DNA from: Sphingomonadales bacterium | Lineage (GTDB): Bacteria; Pseudomonadota; Alphaproteobacteria; SMXS01 | Assembly (NCBI GenBank): GCA_022844405.1 | Contig: JALHLV010000013.1 | Coordinates: 62,001-126,000 of the forward strand | Length of the DNA stretch: 64,000 nt | Direction: 5' to 3' | Shown: piece by piece, positions 39,335 to 48,047 of the stretch | Numbering within the stretch: the first letter of the stretch is position 1 | Layout of the letters: the number at the start of each line of letters is the position of its first letter | Translations under genes and position numbers: made by a program | Notes under the pieces: model-generated | What the model saw: the letters and a program-made list of their open reading frames with translations, nothing else | Told to the model about the DNA's origin: nothing | Databases searched by the model: none

Positions 39335-41590
39335 ATGTCGAGCCTCGGCATCACGTCTGATAGACCCAAGCGGGCACTGTTCCCCGGCTGGGTAAAACAG
39401 CTTACGCATAATCGCTGGGTTCCCGCCGCGCTGGCGGTGATCGCCGTCGTCTGGGGCGTGGTGACCTATGTGCTGCTGAGCCGCGGGCTGGTGGCCATGG
39501 ACTCCAGCGGTGCCATCGCGTTGATCTTCGGCAACCTGGCCATCGTCACCATTCTGGCCGTGCTGATCACCCGCCGGGTCGTGCGGCTGTGGGTGGCGCG
39601 GCGGACCGGCCTCGCCGGATCGCGGCTGCATGTTCGGCTGGTGACACTGCTCAGCCTCGTCGCCATCATCCCGACCATCATCGTCGCCATGTTCTCGGCG
39701 CTGTACTTCAATCTCGGCCTGCAGAACTGGTTCTCCGACCAGGTCCGCGGCGCGGTGCACAACTCGGTGCGCATCGCCGAGGACTACATGGACGAGCACA
39801 AGAAGAGCATCTCGCGCGACCTGATCGAAATGTCCTCGGTGCTCAACAGCCGCGCCGACGAGTTCCGCTTCGAGCCGCAGAAGTTCGACGAGGAGATGCA
39901 GAACCAGGCACGCAGCCGGTCGTTCAGCGAGGCCATCATCCTGTCGCGCAACGGCACCATCTATTCCAAGTATAACGGCCTGTTCGGCGATACGCTGGCG
40001 CGCACCTCGGCGCTGCCGCGCCGCGCCATGGCCCAGGCCGAAGCCGGCGGCGTCGCCGCCATGACCAATTCCAACGACGACTATGTCGGCGCGCTGATCA
40101 AGCTCAGCGGCTACTGGGACCGCTATCTCTATGTCGGCCGCAACGTGGAGCAGCGGGTGGTCGAGCAGCTCGAGCGGACGCGCCATCACGCGACCGAATA
40201 CGAGGAGCTGGAACAGCGGCGGGGATCGCTGCAGACCAACATCAACATCACCTTCGTGGTGCTGGCGCTGTTGATGCTGATGGTGGCGGTGTTCGTCGGC
40301 ATCTGGTTCGCCAGCCGGCTGATCGCGCCGATCACCGACCTGGTGCGCGCCTCCGAGCGCATCCGCGAGGGCGACCTGTCGATCCGCGTGCCGGAAGGCG
40401 AGGGCGATGACGAGATCACCGTACTGTCGCGCACCTTCAACCGCATGACCGATCAGCTCCAGAGCCAGCGCGACGACCTGATCGACGCCAACATCCAGCT
40501 CGACCAGCGCCGCCGCTTCACCGAGGCGGTGCTGGAAGGCGTGCTGGTGGGCGTCGTCGGCCTCAACGCCCGCGGCGAGGTGGACCTGTCGAACCGGGCC
40601 GCGCTCGCCATGCTGGAGGAGACCGAGGTATCGCTGAAAGGCAACCGGCTGGTCGCCGCCGTGCCCGAACTGGTCGAGCTGCTGACCGAGGCCGAGGAAA
40701 ACCCCGACGAGTTCGTGCAGCAGCAGATCAACATCCTCCGCGACGGCCAGCCGAAGAACCTGCTGGTGCGCATTTCGTCCGAGCGGGTCGAGGGCGAGAT
40801 CACCGGCTTCGTCGTCACCTTCGACGACATCACCGAACTGGTCGCCGCCCAGCGCACCGCTGCCTGGGCCGACGTGGCGCGGCGCATCGCCCACGAGATC
40901 AAGAACCCGCTGACGCCGATCCAGCTTTCGGCCGAGCGGCTCAAGCGCAAGTACCGCAAGGAAATCATCACCGATCCGGACGTGTTCAGCCACTGCACCG
41001 ACACCATCATCCGCCAGGTCGGCGATATCCGCCGCATGGTGGACGAGTTCTCCGGCTTCGCGCGGATGCCCGCGCCCACGTTCCGGCCGGAGAACGTCAC
41101 CGAGATCGCCCGGCAGACACTGCTGTTTCTCGAAGTGTCGTCGCCCGACATCCGCTTCGATTTCCACGCCGGCGAGCAGCCGGTGACGCTGAACTGCGAT
41201 GGCCGCCAGGTGGCGCAGGCGCTGACCAACATCATCAAGAACGCGTCCGAATCCATTCACGGCCGCAAGTGCCCGGAGGACGGCAGCCTGCCGCCGGGTC
41301 GCATCGACCTCACCGTGACCGCGGATGCGGCGTCGGTGATCGTCTGCGTCGAGGACAACGGCCTGGGCCTGCCCAGGGAGCACCGCGACCGGCTGACCGA
41401 ACCTTATGTGACCACGCGCGAGAAAGGCACCGGATTGGGACTGGCCATCGTCAAGAAAATCATGAGCGACCATGGCGGCGAGCTGCTGCTCGAGGACCGC
41501 CCGCTGGGCGGCGTGCGGGTCCGGCTGGTGTTCTCGCGCGAATTCGTGGGTGAACTGGCGCCCGAAGCCAGGACGGCCACGGTGGGCTGA
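39335..41590 (+). CDS. ntrY: Membrane sensor histidine kinase NtrY
   Basis: A 751-residue kinase. N-terminal membrane segments (about 30-110) and a periplasmic sensor loop are followed by a late membrane segment (FVVLALLMLMVAVFVGIWFA) and HAMP (RLIAPITDLVRASERIREGD). A PAS domain precedes His520 in [19 protein letters not shown], then the HATPase boxes (NIIKNASESI, EDNGLGLP, GTGLGLAIVKKIMSDHGGEL). With NtrX it forms a second nitrogen/redox-related two-component system typical of alphaproteobacteria. It is separated from ntrX by 3 bp. Confidence 0.96.
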   Translation: MSSLGITSDRPKRALFPGWVKQLTHNRWVPAALAVIAVVWGVVTYVLLSRGLVAMDSSGAIALIFGNLAIVTILAVLITRRVVRLWVARRTGLAGSRLHVRLVTLLSLVAIIPTIIVAMFSALYFNLGLQNWFSDQVRGAVHNSVRIAEDYMDEHKKSISRDLIEMSSVLNSRADEFRFEPQKFDEEMQNQARSRSFSEAIILSRNGTIYSKYNGLFGDTLARTSALPRRAMAQAEAGGVAAMTNSNDDYVGALIKLSGYWDRYLYVGRNVEQRVVEQLERTRHHATEYEELEQRRGSLQTNINITFVVLALLMLMVAVFVGIWFASRLIAPITDLVRASERIREGDLSIRVPEGEGDDEITVLSRTFNRMTDQLQSQRDDLIDANIQLDQRRRFTEAVLEGVLVGVVGLNARGEVDLSNRAALAMLEETEVSLKGNRLVAAVPELVELLTEAEENPDEFVQQQINILRDGQPKNLLVRISSERVEGEITGFVVTFDDITELVAAQRTAAWADVARRIAHEIKNPLTPIQLSAERLKRKYRKEIITDPDVFSHCTDTIIRQVGDIRRMVDEFSGFARMPAPTFRPENVTEIARQTLLFLEVSSPDIRFDFHAGEQPVTLNCDGRQVAQALTNIIKNASESIHGRKCPEDGSLPPGRIDLTVTADAASVIVCVEDNGLGLPREHRDRLTEPYVTTREKGTGLGLAIVKKIMSDHGGELLLEDRPLGGVRVRLVFSREFVGELAPEARTATVG

Positions 41591-41593
41591 GCC

Positions 41594-43003
41594 ATGTCCC
41601 GAGACATCCTGATCGTCGACGATGAAGCCGACATCCGCGACCTGGTCGCGGGCCTGCTGGAGGACGAGGGCTACGAAACCCGCAGCGCCGGCGACAGCGA
41701 CAGCGCGCTGGCCCAGATCGAGCAGCGCCGCCCCAACCTGGTGATCCTGGACATCTGGCTGCAGGGCAGCCGGCTCGACGGGTTGGAGCTGCTGGACTTC
41801 ATCCGGCGCGACCATCCGGAGGTGCCGGTGATCATCATCAGCGGCCACGGCAATGTCGAAACCGCGGTCTCGGCGATCAAGCGCGGTGCGTCCAACTTTA
41901 TCGAAAAGCCTTTCAAGACCGATCACTTGCTGCATCTCGTTCAGGCGGCGACGGAGGCCGCGAGGCTCCGCCGCGAGAACGAGGAGTTGCGCGCGCGCTA
42001 CCTGCCGGCCGACGAGGTGGTCGGCATCTCGCCGGCCATCAACAGCGTGCGCCAGATCGTCGAGCGCGTGGCGCCCGCCAACAGCCGCGTGCTGATCGCC
42101 GGGCCGACCGGCTCGGGCAAGGAGGTGATCGCCCGGCAGATCCACAAGCTGTCGGCGCGCGCCAACGGCCCGTTCGTCGTCGTCAACGCCGCCAACATCG
42201 CGCCCGAGCGCATGGAGGTCGAGCTGTTCGGCATCGAGCGCAAGCAGGTGGGGCAGGTGCAGAGCCGCAAGATCGGCCTGTTCGAGCAGGCCCACGGCGG
42301 CACCCTTTTCCTCGACGAGGTCGGCGACATGCCGATGGAGACCCAGAACAAGATCCTGCGCGTCCTCGTCGAGCAGATGTTCGAGCGGGTCGAGGGCAGC
42401 CGCAAGGTGCAGGTCGACGTCCGGGTGATGAGCTCGACCACCAAGGACCTGCGCCAGCTCATCGACGCCGGCCGCTTTCGCGAGGACCTCTATCACCGGC
42501 TCAACGTGGTGCCGATCATCGTGCCGCCGCTGAGCGCGCGGCGCGACGACATTCCGCTGCTGATCGACTACTTCATGGATCGGCTGACCACCGCCGGCGG
42601 CATGGCGCGGCGTGAGATCAACGCCGACGTGATCGCCGCGCTGCAGGCCTATGAATGGCCGGGCAATGTGCGCCAGCTGCGCAACATCGTCGAGCGCATG
42701 CTGATCATGGCGGCCGAGGACGTGCTGGAGCAGATCGGCGCCGACATGCTGCCGTCGGAGATCAACGGCTCGGGTTCGACGCTGGTACGCGCCGGCCAGG
42801 GCGAGGCGATCATGTCGGTACCGCTGCGCGAGGCCCGCGAGGCGTTCGAGAAGGAATATCTGCAGGCGCAGATCACCCGCTTCGGCGGCAACATCTCGCG
42901 CACCGCCAGCTTCGTCGGCATGGAGCGGTCGGCGCTGCACCGCAAGCTGAAGTCTCTGGGGCTGCAGACCGGCGAACGACGGGCCGGCGAAGAGGACGAA
43001 TGA
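41594..43003 (+). CDS. ntrX: Response regulator NtrX
   Basis: A 469-residue NtrC-family regulator. Receiver Asp53 is in LVILDIWLQGSRLDG; Walker A is IAGPTGSGKEVIARQ; the Fis HTH is ISRTASFVGMERSALHRKLK. The sigma-54-contact loop that reads GAFTGA in NtrC is replaced (ELFGIERKQVGQVQSRKIGL), so it is unlikely to activate sigma-54 promoters and probably acts as a sigma-70 regulator or repressor. The loss of GAFTGA is known for NtrX in several alphaproteobacteria. It overlaps trkA by ATGA. Confidence 0.96.
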   Translation: MSRDILIVDDEADIRDLVAGLLEDEGYETRSAGDSDSALAQIEQRRPNLVILDIWLQGSRLDGLELLDFIRRDHPEVPVIIISGHGNVETAVSAIKRGASNFIEKPFKTDHLLHLVQAATEAARLRRENEELRARYLPADEVVGISPAINSVRQIVERVAPANSRVLIAGPTGSGKEVIARQIHKLSARANGPFVVVNAANIAPERMEVELFGIERKQVGQVQSRKIGLFEQAHGGTLFLDEVGDMPMETQNKILRVLVEQMFERVEGSRKVQVDVRVMSSTTKDLRQLIDAGRFREDLYHRLNVVPIIVPPLSARRDDIPLLIDYFMDRLTTAGGMARREINADVIAALQAYEWPGNVRQLRNIVERMLIMAAEDVLEQIGADMLPSEINGSGSTLVRAGQGEAIMSVPLREAREAFEKEYLQAQITRFGGNISRTASFVGMERSALHRKLKSLGLQTGERRAGEEDE

Positions 43004-44376
43004 ACATCATTGTCTGCGGGGCGGGGCAGGTGGGCGCGTCGATCGCGCGGCATCTGGCCGACGAGCATCACGACATCACCCTGATCGACACTTCGGCCGA
43101 GCTGATCAACCGCCTGACCAGCACTCTGGACGTGCAGGGCGTCGTCGGCCACGCGTCCCATCCGGACGTGCTGGAATTGGCGGGCGCCGCCCAGGCCGAC
43201 ATGCTGATCGCGGCGACCCATTCGGACGAGGTCAACATGGTCGCCTGCCAGGTGGCGCACACGCTGTTCAGCGTGCCGACCAAGGTCGCCCGGCTGCGTG
43301 CCCAGTGCTACCTGAACCGCGACTGGCACACGCTGTTTGGTCCCCAGCATCTGGCCATCGACCTGATCATCTCACCCGAGCTGGAAGTGGCCAAGGCGAT
43401 CCGCCGCCGGGTCGACACGCCGGGCGCGTTCGAGGTGGTGCCGTTCGCCGAGGACCGGGTCTATCTGATGGGCATCGCCATCGGCCCCGACTGCCCGGTG
43501 ATCGACACGCCGCTGCGGCAGCTCACCGAGCTGTTCCCGGACCTCAACGTGCAGGTCGTCGGCATCAGGCGCGGCGAGACCACCATCGTGCCGGACGCCG
43601 GGGAGCAGCTGCTGCCGGGCGACCGGGTCTATGTGGTGACCGAAAAGGCCATGCGGAACCGGGTGCTGGCCGCATATGGCCACGAGGAGCCCGAGGCGCA
43701 CCGCATCATCATCGTCGGCGGCGGCCATGTCGGGCTCTACCTGGCGAAGGAATTGGAGGCGAGCGAAGGCGACTTCAATCTGCGCATCATCGAGCGCTCC
43801 GAGGCGCGCGCCCGGTTCGTCGCCGACCAGCTCGAGCGGACCGTGGTGCTGAACGGCGACGCCCTCGACCAGGATATCCTGCGCGAGGCCCATGTCCACA
43901 TGACCGACACCGTGATCGCCGTCGCCAACGACGACGAGACCAACATCCTGTCGTCGCTGCTGGCCAAGCGGGAAGGGGCCAAGCAGGCGATCACCCTGGT
44001 CAACAACCCGGTTTACGGTCCGCTGCTGCCGTCGCTGGGGATCGACGTGTATATCGACCCGCGCGCGACCACGGTGTCGACCATCCTGCGCCATGTCCGC
44101 CGCGGCCGCATCCGCGGGCTGCACTCGCTCGGCACCGCCGGCGCCGAGCTGATCGAGGCCGAGGCGCTGGAGACGCTCGATATCCTGGATACGCCGCTGC
44201 GCGACGCCAGGATCCCGCCCGGCGTCCGCTTCGGCGCCATCGTGCGCGGCGACCAGGTGATCATCCCGCGCGGCGACACGGTGATCCGGACCGGCGACCG
44301 GGTGATCATCTTCGCGCTGGTGCAGCAGATCAGGAAGGTCGAGCAGATGTTCTCGGTGCAGCTCGGCTACTTCTGA
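43000..44376 (+). CDS. trkA: Trk potassium uptake regulatory protein TrkA
   Basis: A 458-residue cytoplasmic gating subunit with duplicated RCK halves. The first NAD-binding fold starts NIIVCGAGQVGASIARHLAD; the second is IIIVGGGHVGLYLAKELEAS; each is followed by a TrkA_C domain (for example FEVVPFAEDRVYLMGIAIGP). It controls TrkH/TrkG potassium channels; no trkH is in the window. It overlaps ntrX (ATGA) and precedes hfq, a conserved alphaproteobacterial order. Confidence 0.97.
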   Translation: MNIIVCGAGQVGASIARHLADEHHDITLIDTSAELINRLTSTLDVQGVVGHASHPDVLELAGAAQADMLIAATHSDEVNMVACQVAHTLFSVPTKVARLRAQCYLNRDWHTLFGPQHLAIDLIISPELEVAKAIRRRVDTPGAFEVVPFAEDRVYLMGIAIGPDCPVIDTPLRQLTELFPDLNVQVVGIRRGETTIVPDAGEQLLPGDRVYVVTEKAMRNRVLAAYGHEEPEAHRIIIVGGGHVGLYLAKELEASEGDFNLRIIERSEARARFVADQLERTVVLNGDALDQDILREAHVHMTDTVIAVANDDETNILSSLLAKREGAKQAITLVNNPVYGPLLPSLGIDVYIDPRATTVSTILRHVRRGRIRGLHSLGTAGAELIEAEALETLDILDTPLRDARIPPGVRFGAIVRGDQVIIPRGDTVIRTGDRVIIFALVQQIRKVEQMFSVQLGYF

Positions 44377-44511
44377 TCCCGGTTTGCACCGCGCGACGGT
44401 CTTCCATTCGCGTGATGATCGCACCTTGTCCTCGGGCGCAAAACGCCCCATTTTGAGAAAGTACCCTCCCAAGGTGCCCCCGGAAATAATAAGAGAAGGA
44501 ACAACCCCTCA

Positions 44512-44766
44512 ATGGCTTCGGACCGGTCGCAAAACGTTCAGGACGTGTTTCTCAACCACGTCCGCAAAGAGAAGACCCCGGTTACCGTCTTCCTGATGAA
44601 TGGTGTAAAGCTGCAGGGCGTCATCACCTGGTTCGACAATTTCTGCATCCTCCTGCGCCGCGACCGGCACTCCCAACTGGTCTACAAGCATGCCATCTCG
44701 ACGGTCATGCCTTCGGCGCCGATCCAGCTGTTCGAACCGGCCGATGGTGAGGCCGACGGAGAATAA
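44512..44766 (+). CDS. hfq: RNA chaperone Hfq
   Basis: An 84-residue Sm-like hexameric RNA chaperone. It begins [20 protein letters not shown]; Sm1 is [20 protein letters not shown] and the Sm2 signature is YKHAIST. AGAGAAGG lies about 10 bp upstream of the ATG. The 135-bp gap after trkA suggests its own promoter. It is followed 3 bp later by hflX, as in many proteobacteria. Confidence 0.98.
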   Translation: MASDRSQNVQDVFLNHVRKEKTPVTVFLMNGVKLQGVITWFDNFCILLRRDRHSQLVYKHAISTVMPSAPIQLFEPADGEADGE

Positions 44767-44769
44767 GGT

Positions 44770-46158
44770 TTGACCCAGACCACCGGGACGCGGGGCGATT
44801 CCCGCGCCCAAAATGGCGCTTCCCCCAATGGCGCTTCCACCGCATTCGACGACCGTCAGTCGGTCACCAAGGGCACCCGTGCGCTGTTGCTTCATCCCTA
44901 TCTCAAGGGCGGAAGCGGCCGCCGGTCGCCCGAGGCGGCGCTCGACGAGTTGAAGGGGCTTGCGCATGCCATCTCGCTCGACGTCGTCGGGGCTGAATCC
45001 TCGCCGCTGTCGTCGATCCGCCCGCGCACCTATGTGGGCGAGGGCAAGGTCGAGGAGCTGACCGCCGCCGTCAAGCAGGCCGATGCCGAGCTGCTGGTGG
45101 TCGATGCGTCGCTCAGCCCCGGTCAGCAGCGCAATCTGGAAAAGGCGCTGTCGGCCAAGGTCATCGACCGCACCGGACTGATCCTGGAAATCTTCGGCGA
45201 GCGGGCGCAGACCCGCGAGGGCGTGCTGCAGGTGGAACTGGCCCATCTCAATTACCAGAAGGGTCGGCTGGTCCGGTCCTGGACCCATCTGGAGCGCCAG
45301 CGCGGCGGCGCCGGCTTCCTCGGCGGTCCCGGCGAGCGCCAGATCGAGGCCGACCGGCGGCTTTTGCGCGAGCGCATCGCCAAGCTCAGGCGCGAGCTGG
45401 AGACGGTGACCCGCACGCGCCTGCTGCACCGCGAGCGGCGCGAGAAGGTGCCGCATCCGGTGGTGGCGCTGGTCGGCTATACCAATGCGGGCAAGTCGAC
45501 CCTGTTCAACCGGCTTTCCAGCGACGACGTCATGGCCGAGGACATGCTGTTCGCCACCCTGGATCCGACCATGCGCGGCCTGACCCTGCCGTCGGGCCGG
45601 CGGATCATCCTGTCCGACACGGTCGGCTTCGTGTCCAACCTGCCGACCCATCTGGTCGCCGCGTTCCGCGCCACGCTGGAAGAGGTGATCGAGGCCGACA
45701 TCGTCGTCCACGTCCGCGACATCTCCCATCCCGACACCGATTTCCAGCGCCAGGACGTGATCGACGTGCTGACCAGCCTGGGCGTGCCGGACGAGGAGGA
45801 ACAGGTGCTGATCGACGTGGAGAACAAGATCGACCTGCTCGATGCCGAGCAGCGCGCCCAGACCGAGGCCCGCGTCGCGCGCCACGAATCGCTGATTCCC
45901 GTTTCCGCCGTGACCGGCGAGGGCATCGGCCGGCTGCTGGAGCGGCTCGACAGCCTGCTGGCGCGCGCCGAGCGGACAGTGACCCTGCGCGTGCCCTATG
46001 CCGACGGCGCGCTGATGGCCTGGCTCTACGACCACGGCGAGGTGCTCAAGCGCACCGACGCGGGCGAGGGTGCCGAGTTCGAGGTCCGCCTGTCGGACCA
46101 GGACGTGGGCAAGCTGCGCAAGCAGTCGCCCGCCATCTTCGCCGAGGCCGCCGAATAG
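44770..46158 (+). CDS. hflX: Ribosome-associated GTPase HflX
   Basis: A 462-residue Obg-HflX GTPase that splits stalled or heat-damaged ribosomes. The N-terminal HflX domain (SSIRPRTYVGEGKVEELTAA; DASLSPGQQRNLEKAL) and the glycine-rich GGAGFLGGPGERQIEADRR linker precede the G domain: G1 GYTNAGKST, G3 DTVGFVSNLP, G4 ENKIDLLD. A TTG at 44770 is the probable start, 3 bp after hfq, with GAATAAGG upstream. Confidence 0.96.
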   Translation: MTQTTGTRGDSRAQNGASPNGASTAFDDRQSVTKGTRALLLHPYLKGGSGRRSPEAALDELKGLAHAISLDVVGAESSPLSSIRPRTYVGEGKVEELTAAVKQADAELLVVDASLSPGQQRNLEKALSAKVIDRTGLILEIFGERAQTREGVLQVELAHLNYQKGRLVRSWTHLERQRGGAGFLGGPGERQIEADRRLLRERIAKLRRELETVTRTRLLHRERREKVPHPVVALVGYTNAGKSTLFNRLSSDDVMAEDMLFATLDPTMRGLTLPSGRRIILSDTVGFVSNLPTHLVAAFRATLEEVIEADIVVHVRDISHPDTDFQRQDVIDVLTSLGVPDEEEQVLIDVENKIDLLDAEQRAQTEARVARHESLIPVSAVTGEGIGRLLERLDSLLARAERTVTLRVPYADGALMAWLYDHGEVLKRTDAGEGAEFEVRLSDQDVGKLRKQSPAIFAEAAE

Positions 46159-46171
46159 CGCTCTACGCTTG

Positions 46172-46211
46172 TTGACTTGGCCCAGTTGACTTAGCACCTG
46201 CGGCTTTCTAT
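46172..46211 (+). promoter_or_regulatory. Candidate groES promoter region
   Basis: TTGACTT occurs twice (46172-46178, 46186-46192), and TTCTAT (46206-46211) could serve as a -10 element. TTAGCAC (46191-46197) matches one half of a CIRCE site, but no complementary half follows. It fits a heat-shock gene promoter loosely; the sigma factor is not determined. Confidence 0.35.
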
Positions 46212-46265
46212 CGTCGCCACCGAAACGGCGCCCGGCGCGCCTGAACCAGTGACGGGAGATCACCA

Positions 46266-46556
46266 ATGAGCAATTTCAAGCCGCTGCACGACCGGGTCCT
46301 GGTCAAGCGCCTGCCGTCGGAGGAGAAGACCGCCGGCGGCATCATCATTCCGGACTCGGTGCAGGAGAAGCCGCAGCAGGGCGAGATCGTCGCCGCCGGC
46401 TCCGGCAGCCGCCGCGCCGACGGCAACATCGACCCGCTGGGCGTAAAGGTCGGCGACAAGATCCTGTTCGGCAAATATGCCGGCAGCGAGGTGAAGATGC
46501 AGGGCGTCGAGTACATCATCATGAAGGAATCCGACATCCTCGGCGTGCTCGAATAG
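46266..46556 (+). CDS. groES: Co-chaperonin GroES, monocistronic
   Basis: A 96-residue 10-kDa chaperonin lid. It reads [20 protein letters not shown], with the mobile loop [20 protein letters not shown] and later [20 protein letters not shown] ribosome-binding GGGAG lies 9 bp before the ATG. A strong intrinsic terminator follows at 46578-46604 and no groEL gene lies downstream, which is unusual because groES is normally the first gene of a groESL operon. It may be one of several groES copies in the genome. Confidence 0.97.
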   Translation: MSNFKPLHDRVLVKRLPSEEKTAGGIIIPDSVQEKPQQGEIVAAGSGSRRADGNIDPLGVKVGDKILFGKYAGSEVKMQGVEYIIMKESDILGVLE

Positions 46557-46577
46557 GCGGCGCCTCACCGTCGATGA

Positions 46578-46604
46578 AAGGGCCGCCTCGCGCGGCCCTT
46601 TTTT
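46578..46604 (+). terminator. Rho-independent terminator after groES
   Basis: AAGGGCCGC (46578-46586) pairs perfectly with GCGGCCCTT (46592-46600) around a 5-nt loop, followed by a T-run to 46604. It ends the groES transcript 21 bp after the stop codon. Confidence 0.9.
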
Positions 46605-46678
46605 GTTGGACGAACCCCGCGCATTCAGTTTCCGTTCAGCGCGCCGGCGCGATGATCGGGGCGTTCAGGGAGTTCGCC

Positions 46679-46768
46679 ATGAGACACGCCATGTACAGAT
46701 TCGCCGCCCCCGCCACGCTGCTGTTCCTGGGCATCGCGTTCACCGCGCTGGCGCGTCTGGCGCCATGA
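46679..46768 (+). CDS. Possible 29-residue membrane peptide
   Basis: ATG at 46679, preceded by CAGGGAG at 6-bp spacing, opens a frame of 29 codons: MRHAMYRFAAPATLLFLGIA, then FTALARLAP. It is one predicted membrane helix with a basic N-terminus. Its TGA overlaps an ATG at 46765 in the frame of the next gene. Size makes it uncertain; the ribosome-binding site and helix are the only support. Confidence 0.35.
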   Translation: MRHAMYRFAAPATLLFLGIAFTALARLAP

Positions 46769-46785
46769 CCATCAGGGAAAAGCAC

Positions 46786-47091
46786 ATGCACAAAATCCTC
46801 GGGATTTTTCCGGCCATGGGCGCCGCCCTCCTGGCCCTGTCGTTCGCCGGTGCGCCGGCGTTCGCGGACGATCATGAATGGAAGCGCGAATACCGCGACG
46901 GCGCCGGCGAGCACAAATACGAATCGAAGCCGGGCGAATGGAAGGAAGAGCACAAGGACGGCGGCCGCGAGCACAAATACGAGGCCAAGGCCGACGGCGA
47001 ATGGAAAGAGGAATACAAGGACGGTCGCTGCGAGATCAAGCGCGAGCAGAAGAAGGACGGCGAGTACAAGGAAGAGAGGAAGTGCCAGTAG
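46786..47091 (+). CDS. Secreted repeat protein with GEWKEE-type repeats
   Basis: A 101-residue exported protein. It has a signal peptide (MHKILGIFPAMGAALLALSF...AFA) and then about 3.5 copies of a ~20-residue charged repeat with consensus GEWKEEYKDG..EHKYE.K. The final units hold two cysteines (GRCEIKRE and EERKC at the C-terminus) that could pair. ATG 46786 has AGGGA at good distance; ATG 46765 is an alternative. It resembles, from memory, small uncharacterised periplasmic proteins ending in YKEERKC. No function is assigned. Confidence 0.75.
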   Translation: MHKILGIFPAMGAALLALSFAGAPAFADDHEWKREYRDGAGEHKYESKPGEWKEEHKDGGREHKYEAKADGEWKEEYKDGRCEIKREQKKDGEYKEERKCQ

Positions 47092-47099
47092 GCGATCGC

Positions 47100-47459
47100 C
47101 TACCCGGCCATTTCCTTGAACACCTCGCGGGCGACGCGGATGCCGTTCACCGCGCAGGGCCAGCCCGCATAATGAGCCAGGTGGATCATCATCTCCTCCA
47201 CCTCCTGGTGCGACACGCCCTGGTTCAGCAGGCCCTTCAGATGCACCTTCAGTTGCGCCTCCTTGCCCAGCGCCACCAGCGTGGCGCAGGTGATCAGCGA
47301 CCGGTCGCGCAGCGCCAGCCCCGGCCGCGTCCAGACGTCGCCGAACAGGTGGTCGATCGTCACCTCGATCAGCGGATCGGCCAGGTTGGGCGCATCGCCA
47401 TCGCCCCACAGCTGCTTCCTGATCTCAAGCCCCCGTTTCCTGCGTTCGCTATCTGCCAT
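47100..47459 (-). CDS. Carboxymuconolactone decarboxylase family protein
   Basis: A 119-residue helical protein of the PcaC/AhpD-like CMD family. It starts MADSERRKRGLEIRKQLWG (ATG at 47459) and contains LRDRSLITCATLVALGKEAQ, GVSHQEVEEMMIHLAHYAG and WPCAVNGIRVAREVF. It lacks the CxxC redox pair of AhpD, so a PcaC-like decarboxylase or an unknown role is more likely. Its start overlaps the GNAT gene stop by 11 bp. Confidence 0.87.
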   Translation of the reverse strand: MADSERRKRGLEIRKQLWGDGDAPNLADPLIEVTIDHLFGDVWTRPGLALRDRSLITCATLVALGKEAQLKVHLKGLLNQGVSHQEVEEMMIHLAHYAGWPCAVNGIRVAREVFKEMAG

Positions 47460-47961
47460 TGTCCGTCTCCCCGGTTCGGCTTCCGGTTGCCAGTCTAGCC
47501 AGATCATCGCCGGTAAGGCGATAGATCAGCCATTCGCCGTGACGCTTCGCGCCCAGATTCTCGTAGAACCGGATCGACGGTTCGTTCCAGTCCAGCACGG
47601 TCCATTCGAAGCGGCTGCAGTCGTTCTCGACGGCGATGCCCGCCAGATGGGCGAGGAGGGCGCGGCCGATGCCTTTGCCGCGGTGCTCGGGCAGCACGAA
47701 CAGGTCTTCCAGATACAGGCCCGGGCGGCCCTTGAACGTGGAAAAGATGTAGAAGTAGAGCGCGAAGCCCACCGGTATGCCGCCCCGGTCGGCGATCACG
47801 GCTTCGGCGTAGGGACGGGCACCGAACAGCGCACGGTCGATGTCGTCCTCGGTGGCCAGCATTTCGTGGCGCAGCTTTTCGTATTCGGCCAGCGCGTCGA
47901 TGAAGAACCACACCAGTCCGGCATCGCCGGGCGCCGCTTTCCTGATGACGAGCTGTTCCAT
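47449..47961 (-). CDS. GNAT family N-acetyltransferase (SSAT-like)
   Basis: A 170-residue acetyltransferase. The acetyl-CoA loop is LPEHRGKGIGRALLAHLAGI, and the surrounding text (IFSTFKGRPGLYLEDLFVL; FEWTVLDWNEPSIRFYENLG) closely follows the diamine/thialysine acetyltransferase (SSAT/SAT2) group. It is likely to acetylate a small amine; the substrate is not determined. It is upstream of, and overlapping, the CMD-family gene. Confidence 0.9.
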   Translation of the reverse strand: MEQLVIRKAAPGDAGLVWFFIDALAEYEKLRHEMLATEDDIDRALFGARPYAEAVIADRGGIPVGFALYFYIFSTFKGRPGLYLEDLFVLPEHRGKGIGRALLAHLAGIAVENDCSRFEWTVLDWNEPSIRFYENLGAKRHGEWLIYRLTGDDLARLATGSRTGETDNGR

Positions 47962-48047
47962 GCCGTTCCCTCCGGTCGGCCTGTTATACGGCCTGGCGCT
48001 CGCAAATGCTGCTTCTCGCGTGCCGGGCGCGCCGGTATCCTCGCGCC

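Noticed and set aside
39158-42940. 1260-codon open frame on the reverse strand across ntrY and ntrX
   Set aside because: It is antisense to two clear two-component genes with correct motifs. Its translation is low-complexity His/Arg/Gly/Asp-rich text typical of an antisense shadow in high-GC DNA.
46186-46210. CIRCE heat-shock operator upstream of groES
   Set aside because: Only one half (TTAGCAC) is present; the complementary half at the usual 9-bp spacing is absent.
46574-46768. 64-codon frame starting inside the groES terminator
   Set aside because: Its start overlaps the terminator stem and has no ribosome-binding site; only the final 29 codons, with their own good site, are kept as a possible peptide.
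47962-48047. Fluoride riboswitch before crcB
   Set aside because: The 86-bp gap lacks recognisable conserved riboswitch segments.
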